DNA of 64,000 nucleotides from Arcanobacterium haemolyticum DSM 20595 (lineage in GTDB: Bacteria; Actinomycetota; Actinomycetes; Actinomycetales; Actinomycetaceae): positions 620,001 to 684,000 of the forward strand of contig NC_014218.1 of NCBI RefSeq assembly GCF_000092365.1. The letters run 5' to 3'. Made by a program: the position numbers and the translations under genes. Numbering within the stretch: position 1 is the first letter of the stretch; each line of letters starts with the position of its first letter. The notes beneath the pieces are model-generated. The model was not told where the DNA came from and ran no database searches. It saw only the letters and a list, made by a program, of their open reading frames with translations. Below are positions 27,560-37,209 of the stretch, in pieces.

Positions 27560-28756
27560 GTGGATATTATGGTTCTTGTCTATGTTGCTATTTCCCTCCT
27601 CGCGGTTGTACTGATCAGCGGGGTTGCCCTCTACCTCACTAAACGAGGAACACACGAACTGCCATCAGCGCAGCACCCATCACTTCCTTCGCCAGAAGAA
27701 GCAGACACTATCCCAACTCCGGATACTGCAGGCGACGTGCCAGAATCGGCTGCGGCTCCGGTTGCCATTGAAGCGCCGGAAGTTGAGCCGGTTGATGTTG
27801 CTGTTGCTATGCCTGCGGTTGAAGAACTACAGCCAGAACTGGATGTTCCGGAATCCGTAACATCACGTATGCAACGTTTGCGTGCACGGTTGGCGAACTC
27901 GGGCGGGCTAGGCAAGGCTCTCTTGAGTATTCTCTCCCGCGGTGAACTTTCTGCCGCCGATTGGGAAGAACTCGAAGAAACACTGCTCATGGCAGACGTA
28001 GGCCTGGATGCCACCACCGACATCTTGGACAGCCTGCGCACAGCCGTGAAGGTTGCAGGGTCAGATGCTGACGTCCGTGCACTCTTGCGCACCGAACTAC
28101 TCAAAGCCGTTCACATTGACAAGGATCGTTCCCTCAACTTGGGTGCCGCACCGTCCACCATCTTGATGGTCGGCGTGAACGGCACCGGAAAAACCACCAC
28201 TACCGGCAAACTGGCCCGCCTGCTCGTTGCCGAAGAACACAGCGTCTTGCTGGGCGCCGCCGATACCTTCCGCGCCGCAGCCGCAGATCAGCTCAGCACC
28301 TGGGGCGAACGTGTTGGAGTAGACGTGGTGCGCTCCGATCGCGAAGGTGCCGATCCGGCGTCGGTAGCGTTCGAAGCTGTCAAGCAAGGTGCGGATGCGG
28401 GCGTGGACGTCGTCATCGTCGATACTGCAGGGCGCCTCCAAAACAAAGCCGGACTCATGGACGAACTCGGCAAAATCAAACGCGTCATGGAAAAAACCGT
28501 GCCAACCGGCGAAGTGCTCCTTGTCCTGGACGCAACCACGGGCCAAAACGGAATGCGCCAAGCCGAAGTGTTCGCAGAAGCGGCCGGAATCACCGGAATC
28601 GTACTCTCCAAACTGGACGGAAGTGCCAAGGGCGGAATCGTGATCTCAGTCCAACGCGCCCTAGGCGTTCCAGTGAAATTCGTGGGACTTGGCGAAGGCG
28701 CCGATGACTTCGCGCCATTCGATCCTTCAACTTTCGTCGATTCCCTGCTCGCCTAA
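27560..28756 (+). CDS. ftsY: Signal recognition particle receptor FtsY
   Basis: SRP GTPase that docks ribosome-SRP complexes at the membrane. An N-terminal transmembrane helix (YVAISLLAVVLISGVALYL) and an acidic Pro/Glu/Val-rich linker precede the NG domain. G1 is GVNGTGKTTTTGKLAR, G3 is DTAGRLQNK and the TKLDG-equivalent is LSKLDGSAKGG. The GTG at 27560 follows GGAAG; an ATG at 27569 is an alternative start. A membrane-anchored FtsY is typical of Actinobacteria. Sits 51 bases before ffh, its functional partner. Confidence 0.95.
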   Translation: MDIMVLVYVAISLLAVVLISGVALYLTKRGTHELPSAQHPSLPSPEEADTIPTPDTAGDVPESAAAPVAIEAPEVEPVDVAVAMPAVEELQPELDVPESVTSRMQRLRARLANSGGLGKALLSILSRGELSAADWEELEETLLMADVGLDATTDILDSLRTAVKVAGSDADVRALLRTELLKAVHIDKDRSLNLGAAPSTILMVGVNGTGKTTTTGKLARLLVAEEHSVLLGAADTFRAAAADQLSTWGERVGVDVVRSDREGADPASVAFEAVKQGADAGVDVVIVDTAGRLQNKAGLMDELGKIKRVMEKTVPTGEVLLVLDATTGQNGMRQAEVFAEAAGITGIVLSKLDGSAKGGIVISVQRALGVPVKFVGLGEGADDFAPFDPSTFVDSLLA

Positions 28757-28807
28757 AACTATTACCCTGCCCAACCAGGCTGAAAAATATTCCCTGAAAG
28801 GTTCCTC

Positions 28808-30349
28808 ATGTTCAACTCCCTCTCCGATCGTATTACCGGCTCACTACGCAACCTGCGCAAACAGGGCCGACTATCTGAGCAGGATGTGGAAGCGGTCATC
28901 TCAGATATCCGCCGCGCACTGCTTGACGCGGACGTTGCGCTCCTAGTAGTTCGCGCGTTCACCGCCGCGGTACGCGAGAAGGCCGTGGGGGCCGTTGCGT
29001 CCCAGGCACTCAACCCAGCTCAGCAGGTTGTGAAGATCGTTAACGACGAACTTATTTCAGTTCTGGGCGGGGAAGCACGCGATATTAATTGGGCTGCCGA
29101 CGGCGAGCCAACCGTGATCATGCTGGCCGGTCTGCAAGGTGCAGGTAAAACCACGCTGGCTGGAAAACTCGGCCGGTGGCTGCGCGAAAACGGCAAGCGG
29201 CCGCTACTGGTGGCGTCTGATCTGCAGCGCCCGAACGCGGTTCAGCAACTGACCGTTGTGGCCGGGCAGGCTGGCGTGGACGTGTGGGCGCCAGAACCAG
29301 GCAACGGGATCGGCGATCCGGTGCAGGTGGCGAAGTCTGGCGTGGAGCACGCGCGTTCCGCCGGGTTTGACGTGGTTGTGGTTGATACCGCGGGCCGTTT
29401 AGGCATTGACGAAGAACTGATGGAGCAGGCGCGCAACATCCGCAACGCCGTGAACCCACACGAAGTCCTGTTCGTGCTGGATGCGATGATCGGCCAGGAC
29501 GCGGTGAACACCTCGCTGGCATTCCGGGACGGCGTTGGGTTTACTGGCGTTGTTTTGTCTAAGCTTGACGGCGATGCGCGCGGTGGTGCAGCGCTTTCTG
29601 TTCGTGGCGTGACCGGGCAGCCAGTGTTGTTCGCTTCTACCGGCGAAAAGCTTGACGCTTTTGAGCGATTCCACGCGGATCGTATGGCGTCGCGCATCTT
29701 GGATATGGGCGATATTTTGACGCTCATCGAGCAGGCCGAACGCACCTGGAACGAAGAAGAAGCCGCAGATCTGGCCGCGAAGATGGCCGGTGGCGATTTC
29801 ACTCTTGATGATTTCTTGGCCCAGCTTAACCAGATGCGCAAGATGGGATCTATGAAGAAACTCATGGGTATGCTTCCTGGTATGGGGCAATTCCGTGAAG
29901 CTATCGATAACTTTGACGAGCGCGAAATTGACCGCCAAGAAGCCATCGTGCTCTCGATGACTAAGAAGGAGCGCGCCAACCCCAAGATCCTCAACGGTTC
30001 CCGCCGCCTGCGTATCGCCAAGGGCTCCGGCACTTCCGTGCAAGAAGTGAACTCGTTGATGGATCGCTTCGAACAGGCAAAGAAAATGATGACCTCCATG
30101 GCTCGCGGAGGTGGCGTGCCAGGAATGCCACAAATCCCAGGGATGCCTGGGAAGGGCGGCGGCTACACCAAGAAGCAGAACAAGAAGGCCAAGAAGAAGA
30201 GTGGTTCGAAGAAGGGACGCTCGGGTAATCCAGCAAAGCGCCGCCAGCAGGAACTAGAGGCATCGAAGAAATCGGCTGGGAGCTCGTTCGGAGCCGGCCA
30301 GGCAAAGCCGGATGTGAATATGGACGATCTGGCTAAGTTTTTGCGATAA
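28808..30349 (+). CDS. ffh: Signal recognition particle protein Ffh
   Basis: GTPase and signal-sequence-binding protein of the SRP. NG domain with G1 GLQGAGKTTLAGKLG, VVVDTAGRLGIDEE and LSKLDGDARGG; Met-rich M domain in the C-terminal third (MRKMGSMKKLMGMLPGMG, GSGTSVQEVNSLMDRF). A very basic Lys/Gly-rich tail follows. Length 513 residues. The ATG follows AAAGG. Pairs with FtsY immediately upstream. Confidence 0.96.
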   Translation: MFNSLSDRITGSLRNLRKQGRLSEQDVEAVISDIRRALLDADVALLVVRAFTAAVREKAVGAVASQALNPAQQVVKIVNDELISVLGGEARDINWAADGEPTVIMLAGLQGAGKTTLAGKLGRWLRENGKRPLLVASDLQRPNAVQQLTVVAGQAGVDVWAPEPGNGIGDPVQVAKSGVEHARSAGFDVVVVDTAGRLGIDEELMEQARNIRNAVNPHEVLFVLDAMIGQDAVNTSLAFRDGVGFTGVVLSKLDGDARGGAALSVRGVTGQPVLFASTGEKLDAFERFHADRMASRILDMGDILTLIEQAERTWNEEEAADLAAKMAGGDFTLDDFLAQLNQMRKMGSMKKLMGMLPGMGQFREAIDNFDEREIDRQEAIVLSMTKKERANPKILNGSRRLRIAKGSGTSVQEVNSLMDRFEQAKKMMTSMARGGGVPGMPQIPGMPGKGGGYTKKQNKKAKKKSGSKKGRSGNPAKRRQQELEASKKSAGSSFGAGQAKPDVNMDDLAKFLR

Positions 30350-30364
30350 CTGATTGTTGAGAAA

Positions 30365-31438
30365 ATGGCGAATTATCGGCTTACGGGTGCGCTTCGAGGC
30401 ACACGAATGGCAGAAGTGTGGATCGTTGATGGGGTGATTTCCCATCATGCGCCGAGCACTCGAGTAATCGACGTGCGCGGATACATTTATCCGGGGCTTC
30501 TGGATGCGCATACCCATCCGGGCTTGAACCGTGACGGCAACATGTTGAACCGGCACGAGGTTCGGCGGCGGTTAGAAGCATTGCGTGGATGGGGTGTTAC
30601 TGCTGTGCGCGATTGTGGCGGTCAGCAGAATCCGAACGACGACCGGTGCGATGGGCTGCCGCGTGTGCTTCACTGTGGGCAACATATTTCGCGGCCGAAG
30701 CGATACACTCGGCATCTTGCACGCGAAGTTGAACCTAATCAGCTGATTGCTGCGGCCATCGAGGAATACGAAAAGTCTGATGGTTGGATCAAATTGGTTG
30801 GCGATTGGATTGATCGGGAGGCAGGGGACAACCTGCCAGTGTGGCCGCGTGATGTGCTAATTGATGCCGTGACGGCGATTCACGAACGTGGTGGCAAAGT
30901 CACCGTTCATACCTTCTGCCGTGAAACCGTTGACGATCTTCTTGACGCGGGCGTTGATGGGATCGAACATGGCACGGGTATGACCCGCGATCATGTGGAT
31001 GAGGCCGCGCGGCGCGGGATCCTTTTGACCCCAACAGTCCATCAGGTCCGGCGCTTCCCTGAATTTGCTGAAGCTGGTTCGCGGTTTCCTGACTATGCGC
31101 GCCGAATGTTAGGGATGGATGCGCGACGCGAAGAGCATCTAGCGATGATCGTTGAATCTGGGGTGCCTCTCCTGATGGGAACTGATACGTCAGAAAACGT
31201 CGATACGTTGTCTATGCCGCACGAACTCATTGATGCGGTGGCCGATGGGATTCCTGCCTCGGTAGCGATGGAGGCCGCAAGCTACGGCGGCCGGGCACGG
31301 CTTGGTTTTTCGAACTGGGAGGCGGGAGAGCCTGCCGATTTTGTGGTGTACGATCACGATCCAGAAGAAAATATCGCCCATACGTTACGGCCTGCCTCGG
31401 TTTTTATTGATGGGATTCGGTTCCAGGGGAAGAATTAA
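30365..31438 (+). CDS. Metal-dependent amidohydrolase family protein
   Basis: Likely cytoplasmic hydrolase of the imidazolonepropionase or dipeptidase-like amidohydrolase group. The metal ligands visible are HxH (His49, His51 in YPGLLDAHTHPG), a candidate carboxylated Lys142 (WIKLVGDW), His181 (VTVHTFCRE), His201 (GIEHGTGM) and the Asp of GTDTSENV. Length 357 residues. It starts 15 bases after ffh, so it probably rides on the same transcript, and ends at a strong terminator. The substrate cannot be predicted. Confidence 0.82.
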   Translation: MANYRLTGALRGTRMAEVWIVDGVISHHAPSTRVIDVRGYIYPGLLDAHTHPGLNRDGNMLNRHEVRRRLEALRGWGVTAVRDCGGQQNPNDDRCDGLPRVLHCGQHISRPKRYTRHLAREVEPNQLIAAAIEEYEKSDGWIKLVGDWIDREAGDNLPVWPRDVLIDAVTAIHERGGKVTVHTFCRETVDDLLDAGVDGIEHGTGMTRDHVDEAARRGILLTPTVHQVRRFPEFAEAGSRFPDYARRMLGMDARREEHLAMIVESGVPLLMGTDTSENVDTLSMPHELIDAVADGIPASVAMEAASYGGRARLGFSNWEAGEPADFVVYDHDPEENIAHTLRPASVFIDGIRFQGKN

Positions 31439-31452
31439 TCGATCATATAGCG

Positions 31453-31495
31453 CGAGGCTCAATCTACATCTGAGTAGATTGAGCCTCGAGTTTTT
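31453..31495 (+). terminator. Intrinsic terminator after the amidohydrolase gene
   Basis: CGAGGCTCAATCTAC (31453-31467) pairs with GTAGATTGAGCCTCG (31474-31488) around a six-base loop, followed by AGTTTTT. A classic rho-independent terminator. Confidence 0.85.
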
Positions 31496-31538
31496 AGCAT
31501 CATACAGCTTCAGCTGCAGATCTCTTGTTCTAGGTACG

Positions 31539-31928
31539 TTAGCGAGATCGCTTTGTATACATGCCCAGCGTGCCTAGCCAGATCGTGATACCCGCAATGC
31601 TCAGAACTGCCGACAGTGGCGTGCCTGCAAGATAGTTCAGCATTGACGGATATTTTTCAATATTCACAACACCGTTGTAGAGTGCGAGGAGCAACAAGAA
31701 TTCGCCGAGCAAAAATGCGATGGTGAGATTACGTGACTCAGAATTCCAGGTGGACGACACCAGCAGAGCATTCAGCGCTGCAATACCGACGAGGGTCAAC
31801 AAGAATGCGATGATCATCGGCAGGAATGGAAAACCGGTTCCTGATACTAGCGGAGAAGCGAATACCACGTAGATCATCGCCGCCAGTAGCAAGCTACCAA
31901 ATGACGTCAAAGTCAGTGCTTTCTTCAT
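31539..31928 (-). CDS. Four-helix membrane protein coupled to phospholipase A2
   Basis: 129 residues with four predicted transmembrane segments (about residues 6-26, 35-57, 68-86 and 98-120), short loops and a basic C-terminus (YTKRSR). Its ATG shares one base with the TAA of the phospholipase gene upstream (TAATG), so the two are translationally coupled. I do not recognise the family. Given the context it might protect the producer membrane or assist secretion, but that is only inference. Confidence 0.65.
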   Translation of the reverse strand: MKKALTLTSFGSLLLAAMIYVVFASPLVSGTGFPFLPMIIAFLLTLVGIAALNALLVSSTWNSESRNLTIAFLLGEFLLLLALYNGVVNIEKYPSMLNYLAGTPLSAVLSIAGITIWLGTLGMYTKRSR

Positions 31929-32488
31929 TAATCATTCCTTCCTTTCCCCTCATAAAACGACGAGCCCAATTTACGAACAGCATTGTAATATACGTTTGCG
32001 ATGCCATTGCATGCTGAACGCCCAGCGGTCCCACGCGCGTATGAGAGCGAGCATATTCTTGTTAACGATGCATGGAAAGCTCGATCACATGTTGATCTAT
32101 CTGCGTGACTTGAGGATGAATAGCAAATGTCGTGGCTATCGCAGGCTGGCTTAAAGTTAGCATTCCCCCACCTGTCAGGGGAGAAAGAACAACCATTTGT
32201 TGCAGCTCTGAAGAAGGAATGCTTTCTGGCGATATATTGTTGCGGATCTTCGATAGCTTGAGTCAGTTCCCATACCTCGTACTCGCTTGATACTTTATCA
32301 ATTTCTTGAATTTCTTCTAATGTAAACTCCGATGCTAAAACTTCGTATTGGTGCTCGTTAATGTGCGAAAAGGAGGTTTCTTCTTGATTCGAATCGAGAT
32401 TTGTGGACAACTGGCCGGATGCGGCTGGGAAGCCAATACTGCCAAGTAAGGTGAGGAATGAGATACTAAGGACCAGGTTAGCTTTCAT
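31928..32488 (-). CDS. Secreted phospholipase A2, prokaryotic type
   Basis: Predicted exported enzyme that removes the sn-2 fatty acid from phospholipids. A signal peptide (about residues 1-25) is followed by a pro-region rich in Glu and then a compact cysteine-rich catalytic domain. The catalytic His119-Asp120 pair lies in PACDSHDICYSSSS, the signature of the Streptomyces and group XIV-type phospholipases, and six cysteines (100, 116, 122, 134, 146, 160) could form three disulfides. Length 186 residues is typical of the family. It lies next to IS remnants, in an AT-richer patch, suggesting acquisition. A plausible virulence factor in an animal-associated actinobacterium. Confidence 0.82.
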   Translation of the reverse strand: MKANLVLSISFLTLLGSIGFPAASGQLSTNLDSNQEETSFSHINEHQYEVLASEFTLEEIQEIDKVSSEYEVWELTQAIEDPQQYIARKHSFFRAATNGCSFSPDRWGNANFKPACDSHDICYSSSSHADRSTCDRAFHASLTRICSLSYARGTAGRSACNGIANVYYNAVRKLGSSFYEGKGRND

Positions 32489-32639
32489 ATTTACTCCATT
32501 GTAATAGAAGGCGCAAGCGTCTCTTTGTAGTGCTTATACCCCTATAGGGTGATATCAGTATACCATACGTGCGATATGTTGATGTCGGTTCTTATTGTTT
32601 CCGGATGAGGATTCCTGCAGTGGTTATAGTATCCGTATT

Positions 32640-32835
32640 TTAGGTGATGGACTTTAGTGCGTCATAGCCGGATCTGTTCCGGTTGAGAGTTTTACGTGGT
32701 TGGTTGTTGAGTCCTTGGGCAACGGTGTTGAGGTAGGTTTGCGGGAGTAGACGCCAAAGTTGGTGCGTTGAGGGGGATAGTTAGGGTAAGTATCCCGCCG
32801 GTATGTTCGTTGTGTTCGTGTTGGCGTGGGGAGGG
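32640..32835 (-). pseudogene. Remnant of an IS30-family transposase C-terminus
   Basis: Minus-strand translation gives NEHTGGIL in one frame and then LNNQPRKTLN in another, corresponding to the NENTNGLLR and LN-RPRKTL motifs at the end of IS30-type transposases, ending in TAA at 32640-32642. Frameshifts separate the pieces and no start is left. A short fossil only. Confidence 0.5.
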
Positions 32836-33039
32836 TGGGGCACGGAAATATTTATGCAGATAAGAAGCTGAAGAGCGCGTTGATGGGTAGCCACTTCACT
32901 GCCTTGTAATGTGCTATGTAAAACTGCTGGTAGGTTACGCAATCTCGTGGATGATCACTTCTTCTATGGCGTTAGGGTTGTGGTGTTCTGGTAGGTGAAG
33001 TGGTTCGGGTTTGTTTATAGGTGGGTACCCTGGCTCCTA

Positions 33040-34115
33040 TTATCGCTTACGGCTCGTGTTGCTGCCAGTATCGTTCCCGTTTTCTTCTGGCGTGTGATAG
33101 GCGAGTCTCTCGTGGAGCCGGCTGGTGCTCCACCAGGTCACCCATTCAAAGGTCAGGATCTCGACCTCACGGACGTCATTCCACGAGCGAACGTGAATGA
33201 GTTCGTTCTTGTGGGATCCGTTGGCGTTTTCAGCTAGTGCGTTCTCATAAGACTCCCCACCATGCCTGTCGATTCGCTAATCCCAGCCGCCGCGAGACGT
33301 TCATGGTAGAACAAGCACACATAATACGAGTTATGGTCAAAGCGGCGGGAGATTCCCACCGCTGAGCAGGAATTGGTGATCGCTTGATTTAATGCTCGTA
33401 AGGCCAGCGCCTCAGTTCGCATCGAATCAGCTGGCACCAACCCATATTTTTGCCGGAAACGCACCAGTCGCGAAGGAGGCGCACACGAACCTTTTACGTG
33501 TTTTTACATACGTGATGTCTGCGACCCACAATCGGTCCGCATCTGCTACAGTGACTTCGTGTTTAGCCAGAACCGGGCAGATTTCCAGTCGCTTTGCCTG
33601 ACGCGTGATGACAGGTGATATTCCCTTGCCTTTGCCACTCACACCTGCCAAACGCATAAGCCTCTGGCTCTGCTCGTGGCCGACCTCACTACCGTGGCGT
33701 TTGAGGGCGTACCATATTTTCCTCACCCCATACATCAAATAATTCGATGCGTGAATCTGGCCAATGAGCGCAACGAGCTGCTGATCGCGAAGTTTGCGGG
33801 CTGAGGTTGACGGTTCTTCGTCTCGCGATACCCACGCGAGGAGATAAATCCTCCCTCACGTTCCATTTGTATCATGTATGCTCTTGAACTTCGTGCCGTA
33901 ACTGGCGTATTTCGTTATCGGGTCCTCCTCAACTCAATGGACCGTACCTGAGAGTCGTGCGTATTGGGCTACGGCCTGGCCGTATGACACGAGATAGTCA
34001 GCGTGGGTGTGACCATCTGGCAGGCGGCCTGCATTGATAGGCCCTCGGTAAGAATCGGGTTCTTTACAAGATGAACCACACGTTCCTTGGTAACTTGAAC
34101 AGGTCTCTTCGGCAT
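33040..34115 (-). pseudogene. Decayed IS3-family insertion sequence (orfA and orfB)
   Basis: Minus strand. An orfA relic begins at 34115 (MPKRPVQVTKERVVHLVKNP) and is soon frameshifted. The orfB relic gives RDQQLVALIGQIHASNYLMY, GVRKIWYALKRHG, RLMRLAGVSGKGKG and LWVADITYV, then after frame changes SSMRTEAL-like ADSMRTEALALRALNQAI, and finally NALAENANGSHKNELIHV and LTFEWVTWWSTSRLHERL ending at 33040. The integrase-core pieces are scattered over different frames and the DDE region is damaged, so the element is dead. Confidence 0.85.
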
Positions 34116-34701
34116 AATCCAAATTTTCCTATCTACTCAAACGGAAGAAAACCCGGACCGCTTCAATATATCTTTTTCAGTGCGCCACTGATATGTACAG
34201 GTGGACAATGCTTTTCGCCACAGAATCTTACCGCCTTGATCAGCACAGGACCACCCAAGCAGCCGAGAGCACTCATGTATCTTTTCAAACCGAAGATGCT
34301 GCCGATCCGTACTCGTAGTTTTGTCAAGACTCGAAGCGTACGTTGTACCGTTACGCTGAATTTATCCGTTCGCTTAGACACTCCAACTGCATAAGTAACT
34401 TTCAGTGAAGCTCAATCCTAGGGTCACTAACTCTCCACAATGAGCCCTGCACGCCACGCACATCAAAGGCTGAGAGGCAAATACCTCACCATGATACTCC
34501 CATGCTAGAACAACCAACCCTTTCCAAGGCTGGCGTTGCAACCACCACAAAAATCCCCATCCGTTGTGCAGTCTATAGATAGGCATTGCGTTTTCGTAGA
34601 GATTTGGAGGATTGTCTCTCATATATGGGGTGTAGCAAGATACGTTCTGTAAAGAGTCGTTTTAGCTTCAGGCTGAAGTTCAGCTCTTGTGTAATGGTTT
34701 G
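34116..34701. other. Intergenic region without a supportable gene
   Basis: About 590 bases between the IS3 relic and the CDF transporter. On the minus strand there are two short overlapping open frames (34374-34622, Trp-rich, containing GFLWWLQRQPWKGL; and 34163-34381), neither with a ribosome binding site or a family I recognise. They may be remains of a decayed gene. Confidence 0.4.
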
Positions 34702-35646
34702 TCACTCCCCAAGCGGAATGAAGCCCTGCGGAATGTCCTTGTATGATTCGGGATCGTTGATAGGTTCGATGTGAACGGTAACAATTGCGTCATCGAGGAC
34801 TTCTTGGATATGGGTGACCAGGTGTTCGGCAAAATCATGCCCCTGCTTTACGGTCCAGTTGTCTGGCACAAGAGCATCAAACTTGATGTGGCGGGCGTGC
34901 CCTGAAACGCGAGTTTGTAAACCATGGAAGGTGATTTTCTCAGTTTCGGCATGTTCACGGAGCACGGAGATGATGAGGTTGTTTTCTTCGTCTGGAAGAG
35001 CCACGTCCATGAGGCCAGCCAGAGCGTCCCGCATCAGTACAGTACCCACGTAAATAATGTTGAGTGCAACAATGATAGCGATAACTGGATCCAGCCGCGT
35101 CCAGCCGGTCAATCCAACGAGCCCAACGCCGATCACCACGCCAACGGATGTGATGATGTCTGTGAACAGGTGCTTCGCATCTGCGGTAAGAGTAGGAGAG
35201 TTGTACTTCTTGCCGGCGCGTAACAACACTAAGCCTACGCCGGCGTTCACAAGTCCAGCCAGAATAGAAATAACAATACCGATGCCGAGGTTTTCCACAC
35301 CAACAGGCCGCAGCAAGCGTCCGATGGCCGCGAACATGATCAATGCGGCCGCGCCGAAAATCATGGCGCCTTCAAGGGCGGCAGAAAAGTATTCGGCCTT
35401 GGAACGCCCAAACGTGTAGCGGGAATTGGCTGGCTTAGCAGCAAGTTTGAGAGCGATCAGTGCAACGATCGCCGCAACTAGATTGACCACGGATTCCATA
35501 GCGTCAGAAAGTAAGGAAACAGATCCTGTGACTTCGTAGGCAATGTATTTGAGTGCGATGGTGGAGATGGCAGCCCCCACTGAAAACCAGGCGAACTTGG
35601 AGAGATCGCGTGGCGATTCTTGGGCCGTAGAATGCGAAGTAGTCAT
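34702..35646 (-). CDS. Cation diffusion facilitator family transporter
   Basis: Inner-membrane divalent metal/proton antiporter (zinc, iron, manganese or cobalt export). Six hydrophobic segments lie within about residues 15-210, with the metal-site helix SVSLLSDAMESVVNLVAA and a second acidic helix near DAKHLFTDIITSVGV, where HxxxD is conserved. A C-terminal cytoplasmic ferredoxin-like domain (about residues 220-310, ending in VTVHIEPIND) is present. Length 314 residues. Transcribed alone. The metal cannot be assigned from sequence. Confidence 0.9.
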   Translation of the reverse strand: MTTSHSTAQESPRDLSKFAWFSVGAAISTIALKYIAYEVTGSVSLLSDAMESVVNLVAAIVALIALKLAAKPANSRYTFGRSKAEYFSAALEGAMIFGAAALIMFAAIGRLLRPVGVENLGIGIVISILAGLVNAGVGLVLLRAGKKYNSPTLTADAKHLFTDIITSVGVVIGVGLVGLTGWTRLDPVIAIIVALNIIYVGTVLMRDALAGLMDVALPDEENNLIISVLREHAETEKITFHGLQTRVSGHARHIKFDALVPDNWTVKQGHDFAEHLVTHIQEVLDDAIVTVHIEPINDPESYKDIPQGFIPLGE

Positions 35647-35940
35647 AACCCTATTGTCAGCCTCCAGTCGCCGGAACGGTTACGCGAAAACCTGCGTGAA
35701 GCATCACACCTCTTGCCGTCGTAGTTGACGTATTCAGGTGAGCGACGCCACCCGCGACTTTCTACTGAAAGAATGGTCAAACACGCCCAACTCTGGCACA
35801 ATAGTTCGTTGTACTCAGAATGAAATTCGGGCCTCTCACCGGATGGAGTTCTCAGTTAGAGATGGTTCGCGGATTCGTGTATTTCCCACCGATGATGCGT
35901 GCTTTTTCGCCCAACTAAAGAACCAGGAGTGACCACTACC

Positions 35941-36372
35941 GTGGCAGTCAAGATTCGTTTAAAGCGCATGGGTAAGATCCGTGAAGCTCACTACCGTGTT
36001 GTCGTTGTCGATTCCCGCAAGAAGCGTGACGGCCGCGTCATCGAAGAGATCGGTTACTACAACCCGAACACGCAGCCTTCCACCATCGATATCAACTCTG
36101 AGCGTGCTCAGTACTGGATTGGCGTTGGCGCTCAGCCAACCGAATCCGTGCTTGCTCAGTTGAAGATCACCGGTGATTGGCAGGCAGCCAAGGGTCTTGA
36201 AGGTGGCTCCACCTTGAAGACTGTTGAAAAGGTCGATCCGCAGAAGGCTCGTGAGGATGCCATCAAGGCTGTTCAGGACGAAGCCGAAAAGCGCCGTGCT
36301 GAAAAGGCTAAGGCTCGTGAAGAAGCAGAAGCTAAGGCTGCTGCCGAAGCCGAAGAGACCGAGGAAGCCTGA
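35941..36372 (+). CDS. rpsP: 30S ribosomal protein S16
   Basis: Small-subunit assembly protein. The conserved N-terminus [19 protein letters not shown] sets the start at the GTG at 35941, with AGGAG eleven bases upstream; a GTG at 35929 in the same frame is the alternative. The core ends near residue 85, and an Ala/Glu/Lys-rich tail of about 50 residues ([18 protein letters not shown]) follows, as in many Actinobacteria. The TGA overlaps the ATG of the KH-protein gene. Confidence 0.95.
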   Translation: MAVKIRLKRMGKIREAHYRVVVVDSRKKRDGRVIEEIGYYNPNTQPSTIDINSERAQYWIGVGAQPTESVLAQLKITGDWQAAKGLEGGSTLKTVEKVDPQKAREDAIKAVQDEAEKRRAEKAKAREEAEAKAAAEAEETEEA

Positions 36373-36608
36373 TGTTAGCCGATGCCTTGGAACACCTCGT
36401 CCGTGGAATCGTGGATAACCCCGATGAAGTCGAGGTTTCATCCCGTACCAACCGTCGCGGCGAACTTCTTGAAGTTCGTGTTAACCCGGAGGACTTGGGC
36501 CGCGTGATTGGCCGTAATGGCCGCACGGCCAAGGCGTTGCGTTCTGTTATGGGCGCACTGGCGACGAACGGTTCCGTTCGCGTTGATGTGATCGAAACTG
36601 ATCGCTGA
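36372..36608 (+). CDS. khpA: KH-domain RNA-binding protein KhpA
   Basis: 78-residue single KH domain protein that binds RNA, often with KhpB. The GxxG loop is in VIGRNGRTAKALRSVMGA. It overlaps the rpsP stop (TGATG), so it is translationally coupled to S16, the standard location. Followed by a terminator that separates it from rimM. Confidence 0.93.
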   Translation: MLADALEHLVRGIVDNPDEVEVSSRTNRRGELLEVRVNPEDLGRVIGRNGRTAKALRSVMGALATNGSVRVDVIETDR

Positions 36609-36620
36609 TATTACGTGTAG

Positions 36621-36659
36621 CAGACCCGCCCTTGGATACCGAGGGCGGGTCTGTTTTTT
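36621..36659 (+). terminator. Intrinsic terminator between khpA and rimM
   Basis: CAGACCCGCCCT pairs with AGGGCGGGTCTG (36621-36632 and 36642-36653), and TTTTTT follows at 36654-36659. Since rimM starts 15 bases later, read-through or an unseen promoter must supply rimM and trmD. Confidence 0.85.
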
Positions 36660-36674
36660 CAAGAAAGGATCATT

Positions 36675-37208
36675 ATGCTACTTACCGTTGCTATTGTAGG
36701 TGCGCCGCACGGGCTAAAAGGCGAAGTTAAATTGAACGTCCGTACCGATTCGCCAGAACGCCGGCTTGTTGTTGGCGCAATGTATGAAACGCAGCCTGCA
36801 GAGCTTGGGCCGGTCACTTTAGCTTCCGTGCGTAACTATAAAGGATCCACGTTCGTTACTTTCGCCGAATATGCTGACCGTACCGGAGCTGAAGCATTGC
36901 GCGGAGTTAAGCTTGTGATCGAAACTGACGAAGACGACGTCGAAGAGGACGCCTGGTTCGCCCACGAACTTATTGGGCTAGAAGCCCTTGATCCAGACGG
37001 CTACGAACTCGGCGAAGTCGCCGGTCTAGAACCCGGCCCGGCGCACGATTATCTTATCGTGCGAGAACCAGACGGAATCATGACGCGCGTTCCGTTTGTG
37101 AAGGCGATTGTGACCGAGGTGGATGTGGACGATCACTGTGTTGTGATTGATGCTCCACGTGGGTTGTTTTCTGAAGACGAGATCGTTGAGGACGGAGAGA
37201 TCGCCTAA
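36675..37208 (+). CDS. rimM: Ribosome maturation factor RimM
   Basis: Helps 30S assembly around S19. N-terminal RimM domain ([20 protein letters not shown]) and a C-terminal PRC-barrel ([31 protein letters not shown]). Length 177 residues. GAAAGGATC precedes the ATG. Followed at once by trmD, its usual partner. Confidence 0.95.
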   Translation: MLLTVAIVGAPHGLKGEVKLNVRTDSPERRLVVGAMYETQPAELGPVTLASVRNYKGSTFVTFAEYADRTGAEALRGVKLVIETDEDDVEEDAWFAHELIGLEALDPDGYELGEVAGLEPGPAHDYLIVREPDGIMTRVPFVKAIVTEVDVDDHCVVIDAPRGLFSEDEIVEDGEIA

Positions 37209-37209
37209 T

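Noticed and set aside
35738-35932. 64-residue open frame before rpsP
   Set aside because: Atypical composition and overlaps the rpsP ribosome binding site; probably promoter and leader DNA.
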